Positions 34,080 through 44,894 of a stretch of DNA of 64,000 nucleotides are shown here, piece after piece. Made by a program: the position numbers and the translations under genes. The notes beneath the pieces are model-generated. The model was not told the origin of the DNA. It searched no databases and saw nothing but the letters and a program-made list of their open reading frames with translations. The DNA is taken from positions 247,333,736 through 247,397,735 of the forward strand of contig OY294067.1 in the NCBI GenBank assembly GCA_958510875.1, in the 5' to 3' direction. Within the stretch, counting starts at the first letter, position 1; each line of letters opens with the position of its first letter. The stretch comes from Endomychus coccineus (Eukaryota; Arthropoda; Insecta; Coleoptera; Endomychidae).

Positions 34080-34240
34080 TGTTCTTCGGAGAATAGATTT
34101 TCGAAGGACTGTTCTTCGAAGAGATGTTTTTTCGAGGAATTCCATCTAGAAGTAATGCTTTTGGAGAATTTTTTGCGAAGATTTGTTTTCGAGGAACTTA
34201 CCTAGAACCTTATTTCAAATATGTAGAAACAGAAAGGCGT
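34080..34240. repeat. Short TTCTTCGAAGAA-type repeats
   Basis: Imperfect copies of CTGTTCTTCGGAGAA, GGACTGTTCTTCGAAGAG and TTTTGGAGAATTTTTTGCGA run head to tail. A related motif (CTATTCTTCGAAATTCTTCGG) lies at about 32335. Confidence 0.6.
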
Positions 34241-34249
34241 GATAAGGCT

Positions 34250-34632
34250 GATTGTTTATTATTCATAGAGGTACTTGAAGATTGTTTTCAACATCAATTT
34301 TGGTTGAACGTTTGGGTTGGAATTATGGGTAACTGGGTAATTGGACCGGCATTTCCAGAGGAATTTGAGATTGAATGCATGCATCCTAGCTGGTGGTGAT
34401 TATTTCCAACAGTTATTGCAGATCAAGAATCTTTACATGGAATAAAATATTTGTTGACGAAATCCAATGTTTCATTTATCCTTTTGATAGAATATTAACA
34501 TTGAATACGAAAATTTTTATCGCTGTGTATCTTCGAAACAAAGTGCTTTCCAAGAATCATTGAAAGGCAAAACATTCCCAAAATAACCCTTCGAATTTTT
34601 GTCGCATGTTTACTAAACACCCTGTATATATT
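34250..34632 (+). pseudogene. Mariner-like transposase fragment with right terminus
   Basis: The frame reads FQHQFWLNVWVGIMGNWVIG then PAFPEEFEIE. It matches the xxxNVWxGIxGxxxIGPxFxxxxL block of the mariner-like proteins that in insects often carry an N-terminal DUF4817-type helix-turn-helix. The catalytic DG...D region that should follow is absent. About 220 bp on, AAACACCCTGTATATA has the form of a transposon terminus (TATACAGGGTGTTT inverted). An N-terminal fragment possibly of a related protein lies at 43992. Confidence 0.45.
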
Positions 34633-34639
34633 ATACAAA

Positions 34640-36477
34640 AGTATTTTATAAAGTATTTTATATATTCAGTATTGTTCTATGATAATAATGTTTATCGATT
34701 AGCACCTCTTCCCGGAAATTTGCAACACTGAATATTTGTAATTCAATTATGTAACAATTATAATGAATGAGTAGAAGAGAAGGAAGGCCATAAGCGGAAC
34801 GATATTCCCTCAACATTTCAATACTTTATTCCGTGGTTCGCCTCATAAATTAATGTAATCATGCCGATCTTATTACAAGACCTAATTCAACCAATAACGC
34901 AGAATCCAGTAATATATCATAGATGCCATCAGATAGATTTTCCGACGCAATTCCAAACTTCTATAAATTTTAACCTTTAACTGGCCGGATCAAGCGATTA
35001 TGTTTCAATCGATTCATTCATTTACCATAAAAATATACCTCTAACGCGTATTCAGCCACTTTGGAATAATTCATAATATTATGAATTCTCATAAGATGAA
35101 TAGATATATTTTATTTTTGAACGAAATTACGACAGCGTATATTCCATTGCATTTTATAAAAATGACACTTCAAATATAATGAAATTCAATGATATGTCAT
35201 TCGTCGTAACCGTTCCATCAAATCTACTGAAGTAACCAAGTTCGACTCACCAAATGGAAGGACTCGAAACTACCACGTATTAGTCCAGTCAAATGGGTAT
35301 TTGAGGTCGAAATTCTTGAGAAATTGAAAAAAATTTTGCGCAACTTCAGATGAGGTAGACTTTTTTCCTGATAAAATTACGAAGGGAATGCACTTTGTCC
35401 CATCAAAATCGGTCCATTTCCCAAGGATTTCGAAATTTGGCCTATTTTTATACCCATTTGACTGCACTATATTATGACCGTCGAGAAAATTAGGGTCCTA
35501 TCGTATACATGGTGTTTCTTCGTACATATGTGGTGATGATATCACGGGACGATATTGAGTCCAACCAATTTATCAAATTAAAAACCAAAAATTTCCTGTT
35601 CAAAATTAGATTAACGTTTCTATAAAGAATGTTTGTCCAATAACGTTTTCCCAAAATTCATCAAGATATATAAATGTAGGAACGCGAACATAAATTAGAT
35701 AATTTTCTCTGCAAAACAGAAAAGGTTGAAATTAGAAATCAGTAACAAATATCATGAACCAGATCATTTACAACATTTAGCTTATAATTTACCTCAAAAC
35801 TGAGTTATGGAACAACATCAAACGAATGAAACTCCTATTATTATAAATTAGTAAACACAGTTCCGGCAAAAACCTATAGAAAAATTATATCAATCAACAA
35901 TAAATTTCTACAATTGTTACCAGAAACTGCTACAGAAGAAATTAAGAATATCAACGTTATTCACAATAAAACCGATATCAAATTCAATGAAACGGAAATG
36001 AGTTGAATAAACGTTTGAATTCAGCAATTGAATAGTTAAAATGATATTAAAAATGCACCAAGGCTCTCTACTTCCAAGATTTTAAAAGAAAAAACTCTTA
36101 TGTTAAGCAGATAGAGGAAACTCTATCGTAATTATTCATAAAGAGGATTATAACAATTCGATGAATACCTTGTTGAATGTTGGTTCTAGGAACCCTTCTT
36201 CTAAATGCGTTGAATTAGTAAATTTAAATTACAATACAAACTACCTTCAAATAGTTTAATAAAATTCAAAAGTTTCACTTATCATGAGTAATTAATAAAT
36301 TCCATAATTTGTTTCCTAAATTTGTAATACAACCCGTTTATAGATAAGAACAAGCTAAAAATCAACATCTTAGATAAAATTCCGATTGCGAATCTAATGC
36401 TCCAACATTTTTTACTGAATTAATCGATGTATGCTATTGCAAATAAACACTGAGCTAAATAAACATTGTAGTTAAAT
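34640..36477. other. Mostly unassigned; 35270-35467 frame shared with 1.4 kb
   Basis: A - strand frame (MQSNGYKNRPNFEILGKWTD ending at 35270) shares its first 11 codons with decayed DNA at about 1390-1425 (MQSNEYKNRPNP). So it is part of a dispersed repeat with some coding past. I do not recognise the family. The rest is AT-rich and empty. Confidence 0.35.
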
Positions 36478-36519
36478 TCACAAATAAACTTTTATTATAA
36501 AAATAAAAGGAAACAACAC

Positions 36520-36548
36520 ATGTTTCGCCACACTGTGGCTTCTCTGGG
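36520..36548 (-). ncRNA. Decayed hammerhead-like motif, PLE family C
   Basis: - strand: CCAGAGA (expected CUGAAGA), stem II GCCAC-AGU-GUGGC with five perfect pairs, GAAAC, then ACAUGU. The core carries two changes, so cleavage is unlikely. Confidence 0.4.
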
Positions 36549-36605
36549 TGAACAAGTCGTACTTATGCTTATAATTTACCAGCTAATTTAAGTACCATTT
36601 GATTA

Positions 36606-36640
36606 CTTGAAGAAGCTACTGTGTGGCGAAACATGTTGTG
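36606..36640 (+). ncRNA. Decayed hammerhead-like motif, PLE family C (second arm)
   Basis: UUGAAGA (C3 changed to U), stem II GCUAC-UGU-GUGGC with one G-U pair, GAAAC and the ACAUGU palindrome. It is the mirror partner of the left arm. Confidence 0.4.
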
Positions 36641-36690
36641 TTGTCTTTTATTTTTATAATGAAAGTAGGAGGAGAAGGCTGATTTAACAA

Positions 36691-37870
36691 ACGACTTACA
36701 TAACTTAAAACACGAGTGTCATTAAAACTCTTAGCCAACCTTGGGCTCTTGCTCATATTAAATATAAAAATTCAGACTAATTTATTAAATATTTCGAAAC
36801 CTTTCAAAAAGGATCTGTTCGGAATGGCAATAAATGGTTCGAAATGGAATAAAATAATAATAACTACAGAAAATTAACAATAATTTCAATTGTATACAGT
36901 GTAATTGTAAGCGACTCTTTCGTTATTAGGTGACAATAAATAAAAGACAACAGTGTTGTGACTTGAAACTACAAGAATTAGTGAACGTTAGGTAAAGGTA
37001 ACATGGACAATTCTACAGATTGTAGAATATAAATCAGAATTAGAATACTAATAAATTAGTAAATGTACATTCTCATGAAATAGAGCAAGGGAAAGGCAAA
37101 TTCAAGATGAAACAAGAAGAAAGGACATAACTTGGGCAAATAGAGGTAGAACTAAATCCAACCAGCATTATCCTCAATTATTCTCATTAAAATATAGCAT
37201 TATTCTCAAAGAACAGATAACTGAAGGGTTATGAGTATTTAATTGAATTACAGGATATTGAAATATTTAAAGTTTTGAAAGAACAAAAACCAATTTTGAA
37301 AAAGTGTCAAAATTAAGTTTCAAGATAGCAGAATGAATACATTAGGGAACATAGAGTTTATTATATCAAATTAAAGGCATAATAATAATAATCGGGAATG
37401 ATGTTCAAAAATATTATCAAGAGGTGATTAATAAATAAACTCATTTTGAGAATGTATAATCTCATTGGTCAATAAAAAACCAAGCGAAAAACACGGAATT
37501 CTGGATAGAAACTTTTCGAATGGAAATTTTCGTGACCAACTAAGAAAAGTCACTATAAACCAAGAATGTGTTGGCGCTTAGAGAATAGATAGATAGTTTT
37601 TGTATTATTCTTCGCAAATCACTCGATTTGGTTACTGATTTTTATAAAATCGTTTCACATTCTAAAACTCTCCGCATTTGTGTAAAGGTTTCAACTCAGT
37701 CAAGTCAAAACTAGAGAAAGAATTGGTAAAAATGAGTACTAACCCAACGAAAACCCGAACAAGGGTTTTTCATCCAAAGAACAAACAGACTGAATGAAAG
37801 TTAGAAGTCGTATGGCAGGGAAGCAAAATACCCAGAAATTACATTAGGACGAACACTTATCTATAAACGA
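36691..37870. other. Unassigned AT-rich DNA
   Basis: Nothing recognised. Confidence 0.5.
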
Positions 37871-37876
37871 AACTTC

Positions 37877-38495
37877 CTATACGGAATCAGAACAGTAGTG
37901 CTCGTGAAATAGATCACCAAGATGCTTTCTGTGAATGCGGATAAATACAGGACATGATGCATCTGATGACCTGCATAAACTGCACCAACACCTGCTCTCT
38001 GAAGGATTTATGGAACGCTGAAGAGAATGCCATTGACGTTGCTCAATACTGAGCGCAAGAATTACAAATTGTTGATTCGGATACGGAAAAGTAAAGTAAA
38101 GTAAGTGAAATTTTATCGAATTCCTAAGATTTTGAACCCGTTCAAGAACCGACAAAAAAAAAGAAGGGCAGTCACCGAGCACTGCTGACAGAAGTGAAAA
38201 CTGACATTATGAAGTAACCAATTCATTTCGGGAATTTCATCCAAATTCGTATGATTTCACCAGTATCATCTTTTTCTACATGACACAATTTTCCGACAGT
38301 GTCGTTGGACAATCCATTACAAACATGTATTATATTTGTTATCATGTATGGTCGGTTTAGAACTAAAATTAAGTCGTATGGTGGTCCACCCGTATCATCG
38401 GTTCTCATTTTATGCAACTTCTGCCTGACGAAATTTTGTTGCCCAGCATTATGACAACCAACGAAGACATCCGATGCCACAGATACTATTCTCTA
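37877..38495 (-). pseudogene. Helitron/PIF1-like helicase C-terminal fragment
   Basis: - strand: MASDVFVGCHNAGQQNFVRQ, KLHKMRTDDTGGPPYDLILV, LNRPYMITNIIHVCNGLSND and TVGKLCHVEKDDTGEIIRIW. This matches the segment of Helitron helicases that reads GxPxxLxLxxGxPYMxTxNIDVxxGLxNGxxGxLxHxE. After a stop at 38223 the expected final helicase motifs are only traced, in mixed frames (QMHHVLYLSAFTESILVIYF). It is a different copy from the Helitron at 1-1302. Rep and the 3' end hairpin were not found. Confidence 0.75.
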
Positions 38496-38792
38496 CGGAG
38501 TTTAGTATGAAGTTGTTGTACTCGTAGCATCCGAAATTACAATTTTATTATTTTTGAATGAAAATTAATATAATTAGTTTTTCTTTAGTTTTCTGTCAAC
38601 TGTCAGCATTTCAATCAACAATTATATACATTTCTATATTTAATATTAAAAAACGTATAATGAGCGGTACAATCCCTGTAACGAGTATGGATGTAATCCG
38701 ATAGTCATTATAATAAATACACATTAATTTATTTTCAAAACATATTATTTATTGATATTCACATCGATGTAAATGAAAGTAATGTTAAACAG

Positions 38793-38858
38793 CATTGGTC
38801 CGAATTGAAGATGTCTACGGATGGTGGTAAAAGAAAACATCTTCAATTCGGACCAATG
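38793..38858. repeat. Perfect 22-bp inverted repeat with 22-nt loop
   Basis: CATTGGTCCGAATTGAAGAT + GT and its exact complement AC + ATCTTCAATTCGGACCAATG are separated by 22 nt. A transcript from either strand would fold into a perfect 22-bp hairpin. No flanking element is recognised. Confidence 0.9.
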
Positions 38859-39249
38859 AACAAATAATCTAAAAAGAAACGCAAAATGTAAACATATAAA
38901 CAGTTCCGTCAAATATCAATATGATCGTAAATTACACCACAATTAATTATATGAAATAAAATTTTGTACTTTCGTATCAGTAGTATTAGAAAAAACATCA
39001 AGACGGTACTCACTATTATATTTGATGCTGTGATCCAACATTCTAACAATGAAAATAATAAACTAGATATAACACAACGTCATCAATGTGTAGTACACAT
39101 GCAAAAGTTCTCACTTATATACATCACTAATGTTATGTTCTTATGACAAAAATTATATTCACAATATTTAAATCCTTGCACGTAGATCCTATACTAAGTA
39201 CACAATTTACAATTAATAAATTCAATAAAAATATAGCTTTCGTCTGCAC

Positions 39250-39440
39250 GAGGACCAAGGATTGAGTGAATGAATAACGTCGAGTATCCAACTCAGATAT
39301 GCACACGTGTGTAAGCGTATAGAGAGACTGCCTGACGCCTGACCAGAGTAGTTGCGCACGCGGCAGTATACATCATACCTAATATATAAAGCTACAGCGT
39401 GACGGCACGTGACGGACCAATGGTTTTATCCCCCATCTGA
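39250..39440. promoter_or_regulatory. CpG-richer promoter-like island
   Basis: In otherwise AT-rich DNA this stretch holds GCGCACGCGGCAG, an E-box in GGCACGTGACGG, a CCAAT box and TATATAAAG close together. The TATA box could serve either strand. No exon or splice site is visible beside it, so this is a weak call. Confidence 0.25.
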
Positions 39441-39489
39441 AATAGCTCAACGCGCCTAAACAAGTTTTCACTTCAAGAAAGGGAAAGTG

Positions 39490-40743
39490 TTCGTAATACT
39501 TAACATTCAAGCGTCATGAGATAAGATCGTCGAACCTTAGAAGAGAACTGGATGTACTGTGCTGTTTCAATAATTAATCCCTGACATAAAGTTATTATTA
39601 TTACGTTATTCTGCACAATAATTAGTTTATTTGAATTTTTTCACTTCTCATATTGTTATTCAACATTTGTTTATAGAAATATTCAAAATATTTTTTACAA
39701 TGTGGAGAATTCTAAAAATGATTAACTTGTGCAACTTCCTGATTGAACTGATCATCAAAATTGGCGTCATCTCTTTGTAGCAAATTTCAGTAAATAGAAC
39801 AACATATACTTAAAGTCCAATATAACTTTATACTACTCTTCCAAACTATCACAATTGAACTAAATTCGAAACGTTTTCGAGCTGTCCAATTGGTATAATG
39901 TTTAAATACAGTGTGTGTATAAAAATAATGTGGTGAAATTTTCAATCACCAATTAAATTCTTAAAATTGATGTCAGACCAGTACGTAACAATGTATAATT
40001 AAATTCACAAAATAAGTACTATGACTTTCATATTGGAATCGCTTATTCGATAGTACCTTTGTTATCAGAATGTTGATTATGTTGCAATCAATTTTTGATC
40101 TCCACTGTGCAATACATGACAAACTAATTATTCAGAAAAAGTAGGTACATGTTTATTTACATTCAATCTAAATAGTACAGGCATTCAAAATATGCTACAA
40201 GCCCATGCATCTGCAGCCTCGAAAGCGTGTTTGTAATTATTGAATTGCCAGAGCTATGGCTTTAATTATAAACGAAATTCAAACATTATTTTTTTGCGTA
40301 TTTCAAATGAATTGCAAAACCAGGTTTGAAAATATTCTGAGGTCAAAAAATTTTTTACATTAACATTTCAAGGCCTCAATGTCGGATTGATTTGTATTGG
40401 TATATTGCAGTGGCGTGCAGAGGTATACTGGTACAATGATTATTAAAATGAAAGAAAACCTGTTCTCAAAATTTTCTTGACCCGGGTGACTAAAAAATTT
40501 TGTTCTTTTTATAATTTTTCCAAAATTTTGTTGAATGATCAATGTTTTTTAGGAACATTGGGGTTGCAAATGCAACCTTTGCAATCCCTGTTTGCACGCC
40601 CCTGGTATATTGTAGTGATTGGAGCTAACATGGAGATTTATGAAATTCGGAAACACTCTTCATTAAACCTTTTTCGTTTGAATTTCTTCTCAAATGATAT
40701 AGTGATGTTCAATTTCCATTTTATTAAGGATTCATTGGAATTA
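39490..40743. other. Unassigned AT-rich DNA
   Basis: No supported feature. Confidence 0.5.
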
Positions 40744-41185
40744 AATTATATGTAAATTCTCGGGAAGTTGGTCACACCAACACATATACCTATTATTCTC
40801 GTCTTTACGTATGTTTCGGTCTCACGACCATAATTAGAAGACGTAACAATATCTAAAACGGAATTTCTTGTTATCAGCACAACGCGTTCCTATCGCACCA
40901 ATTTCAATTAAATGCCCACGGCGCCGAAATGGGAAGAAACGCGAGTAATTGAAATTGTAACATGAATGTTTGAGTATATGTATAATCAAGAATCCGCTGC
41001 TTAGAAATTTTCATACAATATACGAAGTCATGTCAAACAATGTTTGAATACGACTGAAACTATATAACGCTCAAGTATCCACTTTCGAACCATACGTTCG
41101 AATATGAGGTAATAGAAGAAGGTTGTCAGACCTTATTAGAAATATTGTTATTTGAGCATTCTACCTAAAACAAACGTTCAACATT
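40744..41185. mobile_element. Decayed PLE family B copy, left arm and middle
   Basis: It is colinear with the element at 45752: TTCTCGGGAA, GTCTTTACGTATGTTTCGGT, CTCACGACCA, AAGAATCCGCT, CAAGTATCCACTTTCGAA and GGTTGTCAGACCT all recur in order. The right arm is missing. Divergence is far higher than between the arms of the 45752 copy, so this is an old insertion. Confidence 0.7.
40801..40842 (-). ncRNA. Dead hammerhead, PLE family B
   Basis: Stem I (GUCUU/AAGAC) and stem II (GGUC-GUGA-GACC) are kept, but the core is CUAAUUA instead of CUGAUGA. The invariant G5 and G8 are both lost. Stem III palindrome is changed to ACAUACGU. Confidence 0.6.
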
Positions 41186-41189
41186 TTAA

Positions 41190-41520
41190 AGGCAAAAAAA
41201 ACATACGCTTCTCCAAGAAAACTCGGAGAAAAACATGCGAACACCGTCTCAGTCGGCTGATAAGAGAATGGTTAGAGCTTTTCAATGGTGCACGGGTCTT
41301 CACTCCATACGGATCTGAATTGCTAGTGAGGAATAAGTCAAGCGTATTGGCGTAATGATAGTTGTTATCAGGGATCCGTGTTGATTCATTAATTAACTGC
41401 TCGAAATCATAGATAATGATGAAGTCCTCAGCCTTGCGTCGTCTGTCTTGTTTGAGAACTCGAGCCAAGCGGAGTTGTGAACGTTAAAATTAGCCATGGA
41501 CATAATTCCAGCTGCTGGTT
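41190..41520 (-). pseudogene. Non-LTR endonuclease (APE-type) fragment
   Basis: - strand: ANFNVHNSAWLEFSNKTDDA (GDFNxHxxxW motif), then after a frame change KAEDFIIIYDFEQLINESTR, IPDNNYHYANTLDLFLTSNS and APLKSSNHSLIS (SDHxxI catalytic motif, Asp changed to Asn). These are the C-terminal half of the apurinic-like endonuclease of jockey-type ORF2. RT is absent. Position directly after the PLE copy suggests independent insertion. Confidence 0.7.
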
Positions 41521-41540
41521 AGTTCTGCTGAATGAGATCA

Positions 41541-42045
41541 AGTTTCAGAGAAAGAAATTCAAAGAGTTCACCATGAGCTAGTTCATTTGATGATAAATAA
41601 AGACAACAGAGAAATTTTATCTGCTTGTGATTATCCAGGTTTCATGAAATAATGATAAGTGGCATCTTCTGGGATCTTTCCTCATCCTCATAAATGGGAA
41701 GACTTCCTTCGGGAAGGAGGGAAGTTCATAGTGAGTCACATGAGTGTTGTGAAAATGAGGTCGAGTGTCAGAGGAAGAAATTCAAAGAGTTCACCATGAG
41801 CTGGTTCATTTGGTGAGAAATGAAGACAACAGAGAAATTTTGTCTGTTTGTGATTACCCATGTAGAGTGGATAAGTAGAAGGAGACACTATCCGCGGAAG
41901 GTTCGGGAGGCATCGAAGATGAGCTTTCAGAAAATAATGATAAGGGGCACGTTCTGGGATCCTTCCTAATTCTCATAAATGGGGAGACTTCCTCTGGAAA
42001 CGGGGGAAGTTCATAGTGAGTCACACGAGTGTTGTGAAAAAAGCG
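41541..42045. repeat. Tandem duplication, about 225-280 bp units
   Basis: Two copies share AAATTCAAAGAGTTCACCAT, GACAACAGAGAAATTTT, AATAATGATAAG(T/G)GGCA and GTTCATAGTGAGTCACA. The second copy has about 50 extra bp (TCCGCGGAAGGTTCGGGAGG). No coding frame explains it. Confidence 0.85.
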
Positions 42046-42439
42046 GTTACGATCCTCAGAAGCTCATACGAATGGAAGGTCTACGTGAATCGGAAATTCG
42101 ACCATGTTTATGAAACTAACTAAGTTATTTATTTCATTCATGTATGTAATTGATATAGGTAATTATAGAGTCTAGAATAAATGATCGAGATGACATGAAA
42201 TTCAAACAATGTATCTGTACGATTGATTGGAAGCTACTATATCGCATTTCCATTGAAGATTATCCTGCTGCGCCGAAATATCGAGAAAGTGAACCGATGA
42301 CCACATTATCACAATCATTACCAATTATCAAGAAGTAGGTGAACTTCTTTTCGTTAGTGGTTTCACCCGAACTTGGCCAAAATAGTTAATTTATATTAAG
42401 GATAATTGAATAATCACAAAAGTAATCTAAACGCGAAAC

Positions 42440-42722
42440 ATGCTACGGGTAACGAACATTTTATAGCTCTAGACTAGAAGATCACCACTTGAAGCAATGC
42501 GCGAGTCTAGGCCGGCCGCTGTTAGAAAGTGTCAGGTCGCAACGAGCTGAAGCGCGTTCCAGTCTCTCGCGGACCCACGTTCGTTGCAATACTCCATACT
42601 TCCGGGTACAACAGAGCGCTCGCTTTTCGCGTCTAGTTTGTGAACTTCCTGTGACAAAGTGCAATTTTTTCTTTGAGTGATTTATTGCGACGTTGGAACC
42701 TATTTCATTCTTTTCTACTTTG
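42440..42722 (+). promoter_or_regulatory. CpG-rich promoter / first exon with splice donor
   Basis: CpG dinucleotides are dense here (GCGCGAG, GGCCGGCCGC, AAGCGCGTTCC, CTCGCGGACC, TTTTCGCGTC) while flanks are AT-rich. The island ends in CTACTTTG|GTAAGTAC, a consensus 5' splice site with the exon ending at 42722. No long frame precedes the donor, so a non-coding first exon of a + strand host gene, with the coding exons beyond a long intron, is the simplest reading. The start site is not resolved. Confidence 0.5.
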
Positions 42723-43031
42723 GTAAGTACAATTTTATGCATGTGTCAGAAATTTTTCAATTGGTTATTTATTATCAACGAAGTTTGAATGAAGTTGATC
42801 TGCGACGCTGCACTTCATTCCGATATTTTCGTGGATAAGTTTCATCAGATAAATTTATTCTGGTAGCAAAATTGGTAAGCTAAAATCGTGAAAAAATGCA
42901 AAAGCTTGCAATTGGGTTTTTAATATTTCCCTTGGTTCGATACTTTCCAAATTTCGATCAAACTCCATAAAGTAAATTGATCTATGTAATAATTGAACTA
43001 GGATGGGATATACACAATAATATCCAACTGC

Positions 43032-44070
43032 TATACAGGCTGTGCACATTTCCATATTTGTATAGGGTAACTCGATAACTGTAAGAGATACAGAACAATA
43101 GAAGACACATTATCGATCTTTTTTTTGAGACAAATTCACTGGCAAAAAAAACTACTGTCCGGTTTGTTTCCGAGTTATAAACAGAAGATCGATTTTCAGA
43201 CTCTCAGACGCATGTCAATATCTTCGTTGTTTGTAAAGTTAGAGATAGAGCACTTTCACATTCTTGAATTTGAGGCACATTTTCAGTATAATGGTGTCGA
43301 GAAAATTGAAACAGGTGAAATTTCAAGCTAGGGCAAAGAGTTGTATATTTAAAAGAAGAAATCATAGTTGCTATGGTTTAGTTTAAAAGGAATTTGTTTC
43401 TTTCAAACTGTATTTCACATGTGAGGTCGTTTTGATGTGTACGTATTTAAAATCGAAAATAATCTTTATGTGTATTACTTTCGTTTTTTTTTTTCATATT
43501 TAATCCAACTAGGTGTGTGCTAGCTATCTATCTAAACAGCGTTGATTCGTTTGTCAACAAAATCTTTCGAAAGTGACCTTTTCTGTCCTCTCCACCCTTT
43601 CGGTAAATATATATTTCTCTTCTTAGGGAGAAAGTATATATTTCCCGTCTTATACAATTTCTCCTCTTATGGAACATTTGCGACCAATAATAGGTACTAA
43701 TGAACAGTTGTTCTGAAAAACATATATTAGTAACAATTGATCTGCTATGAATATGTTTATAGTACATATTTATATTCGTATAGAATTGAATACTTTTATT
43801 TCTTTTTATTTATAAAATTAAAATTTCTATCTGAAAACTTCGCAGAAATAATAATATGTACACACTGGAGGAAATTGTATCGTTTCCTTCCTGAAACAAT
43901 CCAGTAGTGGAAAGCCACACATTTCTCCCTGGTACTTCAAACAGTTATAGTTTCCGTCAAAATTACATCCCTTTCAATCACAAATGTGGAGATGTCTTAC
44001 GAATATTACGAAAAACATGATATGCTAGAATGTTTAATTCAACGTATTAACAATGATTGTGATGCATAGT
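43032..44070 (+). mobile_element. Transposon left end with short coding start
   Basis: TATACAGGCTGTGCACATTT opens a left terminus matching the fold-back arms at 24245 (TTTGTATAGGGTAAC, GAGTTATAAA, ATCATAGTTGCTATGGTTTAG). About 0.6 kb of extra DNA interrupts it. At 43992 an ATG starts MSYEYYEKHDMLECLIQRIN NDCDA, stopping at 44067. The fold-back copy has the same start (MSHENYE). The peptide resembles the N-terminal helix-turn-helix of DUF4817-type transposon proteins, which is an inference. The frame stops where the tandem array begins. Confidence 0.5.
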
Positions 44071-44150
44071 GGAATACAAACACATTTCGTGTTAGCAGTA
44101 ATAGACAAAGTTTTGATTTACCACGTTGAACAGTGGCAACACGTCCTATA

Positions 44151-44196
44151 GTCTCAGACAGCTGTTTCGCCCTCCTCATTGGCTGATCAGTGAGAC
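44151..44196 (-). ncRNA. Hammerhead ribozyme, array unit 1 (G8 changed)
   Basis: - strand order: GUCUCA (stem I), CUGAUCA (core; G8 is C), GCC...GGC stem II, GAAAC, AGCU, GUC, then UGAGAC closing a perfect 6-bp stem I. ACAGCUGU spans stem III as an 8-nt palindrome. One core change should block cleavage. Confidence 0.75.
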
Positions 44197-44494
44197 GAAG
44201 TAGACGTGAAGTCACTGATCAACCATCCGAAAGTGATATAATAAAACACCCTCAAAGTGAATGGCGAACCTGGATGTTGCAACACCATCTGCCGAAAAGC
44301 AGATGTCTCACTAAGAATGCAATTCATAATGCTAAACGTTGACAAAGAAGTTCGCGCGATTCAAAGAGTTGAAATGCTGCCACCATGTGACGGTCCCCCA
44401 AAAATGCATATTGACATACAAACACATTTCGTGTTATCAGTCACTAAGCAAAGTTTTGGGTCACCCAGGTTGAACAGTGACAACACGTTCTATA

Positions 44495-44541
44495 GTCTGA
44501 AATAGCTGTTATGCCCTTGTCATGGGGTTTGTCAGTGAAAC
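44495..44541 (-). ncRNA. Decayed hammerhead, array unit 2
   Basis: Core CUGACAA (G8 is A) and AUAAC in place of GAAAC. The stem II GGGC strand remains. Stem I is reduced by substitutions. Confidence 0.65.
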
Positions 44542-44848
44542 GAGACAGATGTAAAGTGACTGATCAACCATCCGAAAATGATATAATAAAACACCCTCAA
44601 AATGTTTGGCAAACTTAGATGTTCCAACACCATCTGCCGGAAAGCAGATGTCCCACTGATAATGCAATTCACAATGCTACACATTGACAAAGAAGTTTGC
44701 GAGATTCAAAGGGTCGACTGCAAACCAGTTGGAAATGCTGCCGCCATGTGACGGTCCCGCAGAAATGCATAGTAAAATACAAACACATTTCGTGTGCAGT
44801 CAATAAGCAAAATTTTGGTTCACCAGGTTGAACAGTGACAACACGTCC

Positions 44849-44894
44849 TATTCAAATAGCCGTTTCGCCCTTGCCATGGGCTCGTCAGTGAGAC
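44849..44894 (-). ncRNA. Hammerhead, array unit 3 (core intact, cleavage site lost)
   Basis: Core CUGACGA and stem II GCCC-AUGGCAA-GGGC are perfect and GAAAC is intact. The segment holding AGCUGUC and the 3' strand of stem I is replaced by a shortened GGCUAUUUGAAU. Catalytic core without substrate. Confidence 0.7.

Larger units (their letters stand above)
36478..36690. mobile_element. Inverted pair of PLE (family C) ends
   Basis: The left arm (CTTTTATTATAAAAATAAAA, CATGTTTCGCCACACTGTGG) is mirrored by the right arm (CTGTGTGGCGAAACATGTTG, TTTTATTTTTATAATGAAAG). About 60 bp of AT-rich DNA lie between. Each arm has a hammerhead-like core with GAAAC and an ACATGT palindrome. No coding part is present. 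Confidence 0.65.

Noticed and set aside
42489..42680. 63-codon frame in the CpG island as a protein
   Set aside because: Arg/Ser-rich content follows from CpG-rich base composition; the splice donor lies downstream of its stop, and there is no homology signal.
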